A DNA stretch of 64,000 nucleotides from Gonatopus flavifemur (lineage: Eukaryota; Arthropoda; Insecta; Hymenoptera; Dryinidae). The position numbers were made by a program, and so were the translations under genes. The stretch spans positions 1,550,001-1,614,000 of the forward strand of contig JAFFJZ010000042.1 in the NCBI GenBank assembly GCA_018340375.1, given 5' to 3'. Positions within the stretch are counted from its first letter, which is position 1; each line of letters starts with the position of its first letter. The notes under the pieces are model-generated. The model had not been told where the DNA came from. It saw nothing but the letters and a program-made list of their open reading frames with translations, and searched no databases. Positions 11,257 to 21,967 of this stretch are shown piece by piece.

Positions 11257-11480
11257 ATCCGGAGAGAAATGTTACATTACAAATTACTATATTGCTAGCA
11301 AGTACGAGACAGACTTTCCTTTATGATGACATTTACTCCAGTACTTTCTGAAAAATTACTATATCCGATAGTAGAATATGCAAGGATCCTTCTGTATTAT
11401 ATTATCAGATACAGTAATTTTTCAGAGAGTACCGGAGTAAATGTCGGTGTGTTTATAATATAACATTTCTCTCCGTGTAT
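11257..11480. mobile_element. Palindromic MITE, GGAGAGAAATGTTA ends
   Basis: The left end GGAGAGAAATGTTACATTAC pairs with the right end TAATATAACATTTCTCTCC. Further inside, GACATTTACTCCAGTACTTT pairs with GAGTACCGGAGTAAATGTC. About 220 bp in total with no coding capacity. The target duplication is unclear. Confidence 0.6.
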
Positions 11481-12112
11481 AACTTCGTTATAAAACCAAA
11501 TTCCTTCGTTTCAATGAATTAATGAGTTCAATCCATCTATGTATTTTTTATTTGACTCAACATTTTCTTTAAAACGACATTCAAACAAAGAGCAACGTCT
11601 GAAATTCTCAAAAATCTAAACATCTGAATAATTTCAATCCACAGAATACTTTTCTACAGAAATCTGTTTAGGAATCGGAAACTGTCTTTGAGATCCGAAT
11701 TCAAAGCAGTGAATAAGATTATTCCTTTTCATTGTCATGAAAGGTGTTCTTATATCGACTGAAATTGTTATTGTTCCTGGAAACATTGAATCACTCAAAA
11801 AACGATGTTGAAATTAGCTTGAGGAAGTAGCTCAAGTACAGGGCCGCGACATGACGGAGTAATATATATTTTAAACTCCTGTATATGAATACAAAAATCG
11901 GGTTACTTTCTCGGACTGATTTCAGCATCGTTTCGAAAGATGTTATATTTCTCCCCTCTTGATTCGCTCAAAAATAGAAAATAATAAGTACCTGCATTTC
12001 CTTTACAGCTGGAATGAGATGCAAGTATTGATTATTTTTCATTTTTACAGAGAACAGAAATTTAGGATCTATTAATTTCTGTATAGAGAGAAATGAATGC
12101 CGTTGAGCTGTG

Positions 12113-12332
12113 CACTGAAAAAAACACTACTTCAGATAAAGAAACCGTTTCTTCCAATAGAGACAAAGGAATATCCTCCCAATTTCATGTATATTTTATT
12201 GTATCGGTGACCATTTAATCGAATCGATGAAGCATATTTTGGAACAAAGGAATATGCATTTGAATGAGAAGAATATTTCCTTCCCACTATTGGAAAGAAT
12301 GATTTTCTTGTCTGAAGTAATTTTCTCTCACA
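12113..12332. mobile_element. Palindromic MITE-like element with an ACTTCAGA arm
   Basis: CACTGAAAAAAACACTACTT then CAGATAAAG at the left is inverted at the right as CTTGTCTGAAGTAATTTTCT. The inner parts TTTCTTCCAATAG and CTATTGGAAAGAA also pair. The arms are diverged and the ends are fuzzy, so the boundaries are approximate. Confidence 0.5.
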
Positions 12333-12434
12333 AGTCTACAATGAGATATTGAAAACGAAAAACCTACCAGACAGCGCGAGAAGACTTGAAGAATTCAAAA
12401 GGATTCATTTGGCGTTTTTAAATGGTCCCCGTTA

Positions 12435-12657
12435 TGGCTGCACCCAATGAACGCTTTGAGAATTGTTTCCATTCAAACCAGTGTTTCCACAAAGGAATTT
12501 CTCTCTTCACTTGATTGGGCTATCTAGTTGATGCAAGGACGTGATTGGTCAATTCTCGTAGAAAGAGGGATCATGTGGAAACACTGATTCAAACTGAATT
12601 TTCGATGAATTCTCTTTGAATATAATGAGTTCACAAGCTGTTCATTTGGTGCAGCCA
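12435..12657. mobile_element. MITE with TGGCTGCACC ends and TTA duplication (Harbinger-like?)
   Basis: The left end TGGCTGCACCCAATGAAC is inverted at the right as GTTCATTTGGTGCAGCCA. TTA lies directly outside both ends (12432-12434 and 12658-12660). Inner arms also pair (CAGTGTTTCCACA with TGTGGAAACACTG), making a 223-bp imperfect palindrome. A 3-bp TTA duplication suggests PIF/Harbinger, by inference only. Confidence 0.75.
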
Positions 12658-12909
12658 TTAACGGAAGGTCATATGGCGTACTGTTTGGACCTGTATGTTG
12701 GAATGAATGTTAATCGTTCAGCACATGATTCTCCAATTGCTTATGTATAGTATGATATCCGCAAAAAATATTGAGAAAGTTGAATTGTTTTTCATTTGGA
12801 TTATTCTAGATCCAATCAATGATTTAGTTCCAATAAATAATTAGATCTTGAAGAGCATATATCATTCAAGTTACACTGGAAATAGTATATTGTTCATCAA
12901 GGGGGGAAA

Positions 12910-12991
12910 GTGGGAAATTTCCGACGAGTGTGAAGTTTGTCTTCCCGAGCCGAAGGCGAGGGAGACAATTACACGAGTGGAAATTTCCCAC
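12910..12991. repeat. 82-bp near-perfect hairpin with a GCCGAAGGC tip
   Basis: GTGGGAAATTTCC at the left pairs with GGAAATTTCCCAC at the right. CGAGTGTGAAGTTTGTCTTC pairs imperfectly with GGAGACAATTACACG, and CCGAGCC/GAA/GGCGAGG forms the tip. It has no coding content. It may be a small foldback repeat. Confidence 0.7.
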
Positions 12992-13454
12992 ATGACGAAT
13001 ATTTTTCAAATTGCGTAAGTGCATGAACTCTGTATGGAAATCTTCAGTTTACTGAATTCAATACTATTGAGTACAACTCGTGAATAAATTAATTTTACTA
13101 CCCACTGGACAAAATGTTGCGAAACGTTTCTGGAACTTCCCGGGGACTTCTAATTTTCTGCCATTGTAATGTTGTGAATGACATGTTTCAAAAGAATATC
13201 TCTGAAACGTCGAAGGAATGTTTCATGTTTCTCACGTTTATGAAGCTGAAACTAGCGGCGGTGAGCTAGCGGCGAGACGGGGTACAAAATGAAACGCGCT
13301 GTATCACATGGAGTAAGCGCGAATAAAATGAAATTACGTCTCAGAAAAGAATGTTTTGAACATGAACGAAAGTGTTTCTTATAGATTTTGAGATGAGGAA
13401 TCCAATTAAAATGGTTTCAGGGAAGTACGGCCAGAAATTAAGGCAGTTTTGAGG

Positions 13455-14210
13455 TGATTAAGGCATGAGAGACTTACATTTCGTATCGAAGTTTCTCTAT
13501 ATGTTCCGTCTTCCCTGGGTCAGGATTTTATTTGAATTTTTTGAGATAGAAATTGTTGAAGGTTTTGACCTGCTGAATCCAATGGTGATTGTCAAAATCA
13601 GTTACGCGGCTGCGTTGACCCGAATTTCCGACTTGAAGGTTGAGAAAAAACTTTATTCTTACGATTCGTATGTAAGTTTCTCTGTATTTCTTGCCTTCCC
13701 TGGGTCAGGATTTTATTTGGATTCTTTGAGATGGATATTCTTGAGGGTTTTCACCTGCTGAATCCAATGGTGATGGTCGAAATCAGTTACGCGGCTTCGT
13801 TGACCTGAATTTCTGCCTTAAAGCTTGAGGAAAAACGCTATTCTTACGATTCGTAACGAAGTTTCTCTATATGTCTTGCCTTCCTCGGGTCAGGATTTTA
13901 TTTGAATTTTCTGAGATGAATGTTCCTGGAGGTCTTGACCTGCTGAACCCAATGGTAATGGTCAAAATCAGTTACGTGGCTCCGTCGACCCGAATTTCCG
14001 CCTCAAAACTTGAGAAAAAACGCTATTCTTACGATTCGTATCGAAATTTCTCTATATGTCCTGTCTTCCCTGGGTCAGGATTTTATTTGAATTCCTCGAG
14101 ATGAATATTCTTCAAGGTTTCGACCTGTAGAATCCAATGGTGTTGGTAATAATCAGTTGAGCGTTTTCGTTGACCCGAATTTCTGCCTTCAAACTCGAGA
14201 AAAAACGCTA
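13455..14210. repeat. Left 185-bp satellite array of element A
   Basis: The landmark GGGTCAGGATTTTATTTG occurs at 13517, 13702, 13887 and 14072: three exact spacings of 185. Each unit also has GACCTGCTGAATCCAATGGT and GTTGACCCGAATTTC. The open frames here are repeat shadows, not genes. Confidence 0.95.
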
Positions 14211-14280
14211 TGCAATGATGGGGATACGGCGGCAACCAATTGATCAGAGACGCGGCTTCACTCCGACAGCCCAAGATTCT

Positions 14281-14420
14281 TACACGGTGAGAAAAATACA
14301 GTTAAAATGGGAAACTATACATTTTAATGAAATGTCAATCTCGGTGCAGCGTTGATATGAAGCACAGGGAAAAATATTGTATTCCATATGAAAAAGTAAG
14401 CGACTATTCTCTCCGTGTAA
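14281..14420. mobile_element. MITE with TTACACGG ends (left arm copy)
   Basis: TACACGGTGAGAAAAATACA at the left is inverted at the right as ATTCTCTCCGTGTAA. The element is about 140 bp and non-coding. The same element sits at the mirror position in the right arm, so it predates the duplication of the arms. Confidence 0.7.
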
Positions 14421-15283
14421 GGAGATATGTACTTTGGATAAGATAATTTCCCCCCTATGACGCTGTATAGCTTCAAACTGACTGAATGTTCCCTTCTTCT
14501 CAAGATACTTCTGTCTTCTCAAACAAATATCTAAATTCCTACGCTCAACCCAATACTTTCTCAGTTGAAGATTCTTTTTTGTCTTAGTCCATCGACACCA
14601 GTTTCATGACCTTACGAAAATTTCATCAACGGTAACATCCCGCGTCTCCCATCTCCGACTCATCAGCTTCATTCTCATCAATATGGGGCTGAAACTAGCG
14701 CCCAAGCGCTAGCAGCAGATTGTTGTAACTTTTGATTCCAATTGATTTGAATATTTTCCATACCAGGAACTGATTAAGTAGCTTCTAAGTGAACGCTTCC
14801 ACTACTGAAATACTCGATGAAATGATTCCATCCAAAGTTATATCTATTGGCTGGTAGTTCCAGCTCCATTTCATCAATACAGCAAATCAATAACCCTTCA
14901 AAACATTGTGCAAAGTATCAGATTGTATGTATTTTTTTTCTACTATCGTCATAAAATCGTCAATTTACAAAATTGAAAAGTCGTTCACAAATTTACAAAT
15001 TCTGAAATATTTTTTTATTGACATTCGTTGAACGTTCAACATGATCCCCTTTCCTTCGTGTAATAATGGTCATCAATCTCTTCCTTCCCTATTTTCCTCA
15101 AGTTCGCACAGTACTGAAATGTACTCCACACATCACCGTCTTTCTCAGGGAAAGGCATATAGTAAACAATCCGATTTATTTTTTGGCGATACCGTTTGAA
15201 GCAGACATCCGATGTCAGGTTTATAGAGAATATCAAAGTTCTCGGTTGGCTCGTATTCTTCATTCCCATCAATCTGCTGATGA

Positions 15284-15739
15284 TCATTTCCTAATTGTGT
15301 CCATCTCAGAGTCTCCGAATTGTATATGAATTCCAGTAAAAATTATATGGCTCCAACATAACAAGTGTACACCACAATTCAGTGTACCTCCTTGGTGAGG
15401 AACATCCTTCGGCGCATACAGAACCCATTTTCCCCACTGTATGTCAATGTTTGCCTGATTGAACACCGTTTGCGTGTAATCACACAAGTTTGATACCAAA
15501 TTTGGTGGTGGATTTCCATGCATTGAATCGATGTACGTTACAATTTTACGATGAAAATCCATGACGATGAGGGTCCAGTGTCGATTGTGGTAAATTGGTA
15601 CAATCCATATTTTATAATCCCAAGTTTTTACTCTGATGGCCCATTTAAAAAACCCGATCGACACATTCGGTTCCAATAACCATACGCCAAATTTTGTATC
15701 AAACGAAAGGATGATTTGGTGGTTGTCTCCAAAATTCAA
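15284..15739 (-). pseudogene. Ulp1/C48 SUMO-protease domain, left-arm copy
   Basis: The 151-residue frame is identical to the right-arm copy except Gly for Arg at residue 103 (WGKW against WRKW). All four C48 active-site residues are visible: His54 in NRHWTL, Asp71 in YIDSMHG, Gln116 in PHQGG and Cys122 in NCGVHLLCW. The family removes SUMO or ubiquitin-like tags from proteins. The frame opens with TTG after an in-frame TGA and has lost its natural N-terminal part: upstream sequence switches to the unknown gene at about 15763-15780. Such domains are known as passengers in some DNA transposons. It is a truncated copy rather than a full gene. Confidence 0.82.
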
Positions 15740-15885
15740 ACTTGATCAATATGCATTGGTAATGTTTTTCGATTTTCTGGGATAAAATCATTTTCACTGT
15801 GAGTATTTACATTAACAGTGTCCGATCCCGAAACACTTGGATCTAAAACTTGCGATGTCACAGTCTCGTGCTGCGTTATGACGTA

Positions 15886-16800
15886 CTACTGTGGGCAAAA
15901 AGTAAGGTGAATTTGTTTGTAAAATGAAAAATCTTCATTTATTCTTCTACATCAATTTCATCCCCTTCAAAGTAATCCCCTCTCGATAAAATACACTTAT
16001 GCCAACGTTTTTCCAATCATCGAAACATGCTAAATAGTCCCTTTCCGGTATAGCCATCAGCGCCTTTTCCGATTCAGCTTTTATCTCCTCAATCGACTCG
16101 AAACGCTTTCTCCGGAGTGGTTTCTTGAGTTTTGGGAATAGCCAGAAGTCACACGGAGCCAAACCAGGCGAATACGGTGGTTGCGGAACGATATGCGTCG
16201 AAGTTTTGGCGAAATGGTCACGAAGAACGAGTGCAGTATGAGACGGTGCATTATCGTGATGCAAAAACCAAGAGTTATTGGCCCATAATTCTGGTCTTAA
16301 TATCCTTCTGATATTCCGATCATATCAGTAAGGTCTCTAACAGTCAACCGACGATTCTTCAGCACTAATTCCTTCACTTCATCGACGTGTTGGTCATCTG
16401 TTGACGTCGATGGTCGTCCGGAGCGCTTCAAGTCATCAACACGTTCTCGACCCTCTTTGAAGTCTTTGTACCACTTATAAATATTTTTCTGCGACATGGT
16501 AGAATCACCAAAGGCCTCCCACAACATTCTCAAAGTTTCTGCAGCCGAAATTTCATTCCGCAAACGAAATTTGATTGCACTTCTCTGCTCAATTAAATCA
16601 GACATTGTAAAAATCGAAAAATGCACTCTTGGTCGTTTGGTAAACACAAGCGTAAATGTATTAATGATAATGACATTGACATGAAATTTGGCACAGATGT
16701 CATTAACAGTTCTGCCAACTCAAGAAAAAAAGAACTAGCCTGAAATTTCAAGCCCGCGAAGTTTAAATTGAAAATTCGACTTACTTTTTGCCCACAGTAG
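15886..16800 (-). mobile_element. Internally deleted mariner inside element A
   Basis: The ends CTACTGTGGGCAAAAAGTAA are inverted, with TA on both sides. The empty target ACGTATATATCG is seen intact in the sister copy near 25005, which proves the insertion. On the minus strand, 16647-16297 encodes the N-terminal HTH half (MSDLIEQRSAIKFRLRNEIS, start ATG about 16605). 16264-15947 encodes the C-terminal part with HHDNAPSH and APCDFWLFP. About 450 bp between them, including the first catalytic Asp, are deleted, so it is non-autonomous. Confidence 0.93.
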
Positions 16801-16809
16801 TATATATCG

Positions 16810-17406
16810 TCACGAATTGTATGAGCGTCCGAACCGAAATCTGCAAATTTTTGAAGCGAAATTTGATAAACCAGTCACAACATACTGATAGTCCACAGAA
16901 AGCAGAGGATTGTAAATATTATATAAATGTTTCATACCTTCATTATGAATGTCGTGATTGAATGATTCTGACAAGGGAGATTCTTCAAATCCGATAGGGA
17001 GGATCTCGTTATTTCCAGATTCCAAATAACAATCGTCATCGTTTTCTATACCAGGGACTGTTACCGCTTGCAATGTACAAGGCACATAATCGTCTTCTGA
17101 CCCTTTGCTTGACTGGAGATGACATTTACGCTGTCATATTGTAATCGCTGTTGGATCATTATGTTTCCAAACAATACGTGAAATGGGTCCAAGATTTCAC
17201 GAAAATTGAGCGTAGCACCTGAGTATGTGTTTGTCGATAGTGTCTTGGGCATAGCCCTTCAAAATATGAGAACATATCCCTTTCCACACACCACCGCTCT
17301 TCTTTCGACAAGGTTCCTTTGATAGGGTACTTATTATTCCATCAAGGTGTTTATTTGGGTAAAGTGAAACAAGAGCTTTAGTTACATCCTCATTACTGAT
17401 ATACAT
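16810..17406 (-). pseudogene. Unknown gene of element A, left (inverted) copy
   Basis: The start is probably ATG at 17406 (MYISNEDVTKALVSLYPNKH). It runs through CRKKSGGVWKGICSHILKGY, is broken by a TGA where the sister copy has Arg, and resumes in QAVTVPGIENDDDCYLESGN and HNEGMKHLYNIYNPLL. I recognise no domain; the protein is acidic with a short basic N-terminus. Beyond the mariner it continues as ETVTSQVLDPSVSGSDTV and ends near 15770, where it is joined to Ulp1-arm sequence. It was inverted together with the copy at 17545. Function unknown. Confidence 0.6.
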
Positions 17407-17545
17407 ATCGAACCTGATGGAGGTTAAAACAATCGAATGATACTGAACACGAGTTACAAAATGCTCAACAACGATATACAACATGAAGTTGCAGAAACTC
17501 GTGTTTAGTATCATTCGATTGTTTTAACCTCCATCAGATTCGCCA
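17406..17545. repeat. Centre of the element A palindrome
   Basis: CAATCGAATGATACTGAACACG at the left is inverted at the right as CTCGTGTTTAGTATCATTCGATTG, around a unique spacer of about 44 bp (17454-17497). This is the head-to-head junction between the two copies of the unknown gene; both start codons lie within 100 bp of it. Confidence 0.85.
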
Positions 17546-18198
17546 TGTATATCAGTAATGAGGATATTGCTAAAGCTCTTGTTTCACTTTACCCAAATAA
17601 ACACCTTGATGAAATAATAAGTACCCTATCAAAGAAACCTTGTCGAAAGAAGAGCGGTGGTGTGTAGAAAGGGATATGTTCTCATATTTTGAAGGGCTAC
17701 GCTCAACTTTCGCGAAATCTTGGACCCATTTCACGTATTGTTTGGAAACATAATGATCCAACAGCGATTACAATATCACAGCGTAAATGTAATCTCGAGT
17801 CAAGCAAAGGGTCAGAAGACGATTATGTGCCTTGTACATTGCAAGCGGTAACAGTCCCTGGTATAGAAAACGATGACGATTGTTATTTGGAATCTGGAAA
17901 TAACGAGATCCTCCCTATCGGATTTGAAGAATCTTCCTTGTCAGAATCATTCAATCACGACATTCATAATGAAGGTATGAAACATTTATATAATATTTAC
18001 AATCCTCTGCTTGCTGTGGACTATCAGTATGTTGTGACTGTTTTACAAAATTTCGCTTCAAAAATTTGCAGATTTCGGTTCAGCCGCTCATACACCCCGT
18101 GACGATACATACGTCATAACGCAGCACGAGACTGTGACATCGCTATTTTTAGATCCAAGTGTTCCGGGATCGGACACTGTAAGTGTCAATACTCACAG
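17545..18198 (+). pseudogene. Unknown gene of element A, right copy 5' part
   Basis: ATG 17545 opens MYISNEDIAKALVSLYPNKH. A TAG at 17665-17667 replaces the Trp still present in the sister copy. The frame continues to about 18050 and then shifts; the next frame reads AAHTPRDDTYVITQHE and LDPSVPGSDTVSVNTH. Element C interrupts it at 18198, and the gene resumes at 24768. Compared with the left copy it lacks 36 bp (DTIDKHILRCYA). I recognise no fold or family; the predicted product is roughly 290 residues if the parts are collinear. Confidence 0.6.
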
Positions 18199-19535
18199 AG
18201 GCAAACTTTCTGAAGTGGGCCACTTGAAAATGAGGTGTCAAATTCTATATTTATTCCTCATAGGATTTGAAGGTTTATACATCAGCAATAATATCCTGGA
18301 ATGTTTTCGCAAATTTTTTTTTTCAAGCTATAAACAAAACAATTTTTGAGCCACTTTTTTTATTAATTACGATTAATCAGCGAGTTTTTCATAAAACATC
18401 AAATTTTAATGGTAAGTACAATTATAGTAGTAGAATAAGATGGTTCAATCGAATGATTAAAAAAGTTTAATTTGTTTATAAATAATTATTTTTGCAATAA
18501 ACAAATTGAGCGTCCGGATCTAACAACCAGCCGCGCGCTCGAAAAGACGCAAAAGTATTGTCCAAGCCGTGACGTCACACACCAAAATTAAAAATTGGAA
18601 TTTCGAAAAACATAAAACATCAGGTGATAGGTCTTGAAAAATCAACCCGAGTCTCCGTTTGTGATTTTTTTCTGTAATCAGTAGTTTCTTCGTAAAAAAA
18701 TGAAAACTGAGAATATTTGCGGTCTGAAAATCAATGTTTTTCAACATTAAACTCCCTGTAACTTTTTTATTTACCAACGTATCGAGATGAATTTTATCAA
18801 TTTTTATTCGTGAGATTTTCCCGAAGACGATGATGTTGAAAAAACTCGCAAAAAATCATTGAAAATTATTCATTTTTCAATCCAAAGTGATTTTTTAATC
18901 CAATCATCTTTTTCAAGCTTCGTATTAAAAAAGTGATGGATAAAGTTTAAGCAGGAGAAAACTTCCAGCGACAAAGTTGTTCGTTAGTGCATCAACCAAC
19001 TTTGTGGAAAATTTCAGATCGATTAAGCTATTAGTTTGAAAGATACAGCGATTTATTCATCAGCGCGTAACCTATATTCTTTATGATTCCTAAATAGTTG
19101 CAGGTTAACCGTAAGAGACTGTATGAAACACGAGTCCACTCGATTCCTCAATACAGGTTTATGTTTTTTGTGTCGAATAATTCGAATATCAAGCTATTTT
19201 TACATGATGGATTCTTTATTATAAACAAATGAACCAGTTGTTTAAAACAATGTTATGAACGAAAGCTTGATATTTGAGACAAATTGTGTAAACAAACAAG
19301 TTTCTTCTCCTTTTCGTTGAGGAATGAATTATGTATGAACTATGTTTCGAACACTACGATTATTTATTTATATCATCAATTATAATTATATCCAAAAGAT
19401 GGAATTTTTTTTTTAATAATGAATTGTATCGGTGTCTCAATACTTCAATTTTCTGATAACGGAACATTGACGGGAATATTTTTCCTTCCGACGATTTTGA
19501 AGTTTTTATCAACATCATTCAACGCAGTAAACAAT

Positions 19536-19697
19536 TTAGAGCTGTATATTCGCCGGTTGATTCCAGAATACGTGGAACAACTCTTTTTGTTGCGAGATTT
19601 CAATTTTTTCATAACAGTTCCTATTGCAGTACGATTTGACGTTTTCAAACTCTTTTGCAACGACTGTCTTGTTGAAACGAGATACATATTCATTCCC
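19536..19697 (-). pseudogene. Transposase exon 2, left arm of D
   Basis: After TCTTAG the frame reads GNEYVSRFNKTVVAKEFENV and ends ELFHVFWNQPANIQL then stop, 53 codons. It mirrors the exon at 20302. No exon 1 partner remains in this arm. Confidence 0.6.
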
Positions 19698-20099
19698 CTA
19701 AGATTACAAACAGATTTTTATTGTAAGAATTCCCAGGAAAAGAACATCAATGTTTTCAATACATAATTTTCGGATGATCATCATTTGAATATAGTGACAT
19801 TTCACTGATTCAAATTCAGGGAATATTTTTATCTAATTAGCCAACATTGCAGCTTACACTCATTCGTAAACAAAAGAAAGCCGAACGTTTGCATATTGTA
19901 TGGTTCATCCGTTGTTGTATTGTTTTTCGGCTTTCTTTTGTTTACAGATGAGTGTAAGTTGTGACGTTGACTGATTATGCTAAAATATCCTCTGAATTTG
20001 ATTCAGTGAAATTTCGCTATATTGAAATAATTATTATCTGAAAATTATCTACTCATCTAACAGCGTACATAAATATCCTCTTGTTTTTATTCCTGAAAA

Positions 20100-20463
20100 A
20101 TGTCCGTTGCGGAAAGTTCAATCAATGCAAGAAAACGAACTAGAAATAAGAGTAATTGGAAACAAAATGACAAAAAAACAGCAAGAAACAAGGTAAGTTA
20201 TATGAATGTAGAAACAAGATTTCTTAGATGATTGATGGTTTCAAAACATTGATATTCTTTTCCTGGAAATTCTTGCAATGAAAATCTGTTTTCAATCTTA
20301 GGGCAATGAGTATGTATCCCGTTTCAACAAGACTGTCGTTGCAAAAGAGTTTGAAAACGTTCAATCTTGCTGCAGGAAGGAAAGTTACAAAAAAATTGAA
20401 ATCTCGCAGCAAAAAGAGTTGTTTCATGTATTCTGGAATCAACTGGCGAATATACAGCTCTAA
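20100..20463 (+). pseudogene. Transposase exons 1-2, right arm of D
   Basis: Exon 1 (20100-20192, 31 codons) starts MSVAESSINARKRTRNKSNW and ends at AAG|GTAAGT, a consensus donor. After a 109-bp intron ending TCTTAG, exon 2 (20302-20463) reads GNEYVSRFNK and CCRKESYKKIEISQQKELF and ends at TAA. The basic start followed by a KSNWKQN/GNEYVS segment and an FW core is, as I recall it, the N-terminal module of multi-copy arthropod transposase-like proteins of several hundred residues. Everything after this module is missing, so it cannot make transposase. Both arms keep it, which probably reflects how D was formed rather than selection. Confidence 0.55.
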
Positions 20464-21967
20464 ATTGTTTACTGCGTTGAATGATGTTGATCAAAACTTC
20501 AAAATCGTCGGAAGGAAAAATATTCCCGTCAATGTTCCTTTATCAGGAAATTGAAGTATTGAGACACCGATACAATTCATTATTAAAAAAAAAATTCCAT
20601 CTTTTGGATATAATTATAATTGATGATATAAATAAATAATCGTAGTGTTCGAAACATAGTTCATACATAATTCATTCATCAACGAAAAGGAGAAGAAACT
20701 TGTTTGTTTACACAATTTGTCTCAAATATCAAGCTTTCGTTCATAACATTGTTTTGAACAACTGGTTTATTTGTTTATAATAAAGAATCCATCATGTAAA
20801 AATAGCTTGATATTCGAATTATTCGACACAAAAAACATAAACCTGTATTGAGGAATCGAGTGGACTCGTGTTTCATACAGTCTCTTACGGTTAACCTGCA
20901 ACTATTTAGGAATCATAAAGAATATAGGTTACGCGCTGATGAATAAATCGCTGTATCTTTCAAGCTAATAGCTCAATCGATCTGAAATTTTCCACAGAGT
21001 TGGTTGATGCACTAACGAACAACTTTGTCGCTGGAAGTTTTCTCCTGCTTGAACTTTATTCATCACTTTTTTAATACGAAGCTTGAAAAAGATGATTGGA
21101 ATAAAAAATCACTTTGGATTGAAAAATTAATAATTTTCAATGATTTTTTGCGAGTTTTTTCAACATCATCGTCTTCGGGAAAATCTCACGAATGAAAATT
21201 GATAAAACTCATCTCGATACGTTGGAAAATAAAACGTTACAGGGAGTTTAATGTTGAAAAACATTGATTTTCAGACCGCAAATATTCTCAGTTTTTATTT
21301 TTTTACGAAGAAACTACTGATTACAGAAAAAAATCACAAACGGAGACTTGGGTTGATTTTTCAAGACCTATCACCTGGTATTTTTTGTTTTTCGAAATTC
21401 CAATTTTTAATTTTGGTGTGTGACGTCACGGCTTGGACAATACTTTTACGTCTTTTCGAACGCGCGGCTGGTTGTTAGGTCCGGCCGCTCAATTCATATT
21501 AAATAAATCTCTGGCATAGGTAGAACAATAATTTTTTTTCATTTTAAAGCTCTAACATTGAACTAATGATACGTGCAATAAAATTTGAGTGATATTAATA
21601 AGAAGAAAAGATATGAGTTTTTGAACGTTATCTCGGAGGCACTAACGCGGCGTCACTAAGCGAGCGTTCGTCTACTCTTATAGCCTGATTTTGCTGTTTC
21701 ACTCTTAATACTTGAGGAATAAGTATAATTCATATATATGCTCAAATTATTCATTATTAACAGTTAAGTAATTCGAAAAATTTTGATACAAGGTTTTTCG
21801 TAACAGTAGTAAATAGAAATAAATCTAATTTTTCCAAATACGCCGTGCGTTGGAAACAAAAACGCTGCACGTCGATAAACAAATGCGAATCGAAGGCATT
21901 CCGCTGGCACGTTTCTTTAGACTTGTACTTGTGTGTTGTTTATTAACGTAAGTGTCACTATTTTATC

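Larger units (their letters stand above)
18508..21490. mobile_element. Element D: 3.0-kb palindromic transposon nested in C
   Basis: The ends GAGCG[T/G]CCGGA[T/C]CTAAC are inverted, with AATT on both sides (18504-18507 and 21491-21494). The right arm of C shows the empty site AAATTCATATTAAA. The two arms of about 1.4-1.55 kb meet at about 19,895-19,935. Both arms carry the same coding exon, so D is two copies of one transposon's 5' end joined head to head. The left arm has lost about 200 bp that hold the first exon. Confidence 0.88.

Noticed and set aside
13465..14104. Open frames of 77-98 codons at 13465 and 13871
   Set aside because: They repeat the same peptide every 185 bases and are translations of the satellite, as are the mirror frames at 30168-31400.
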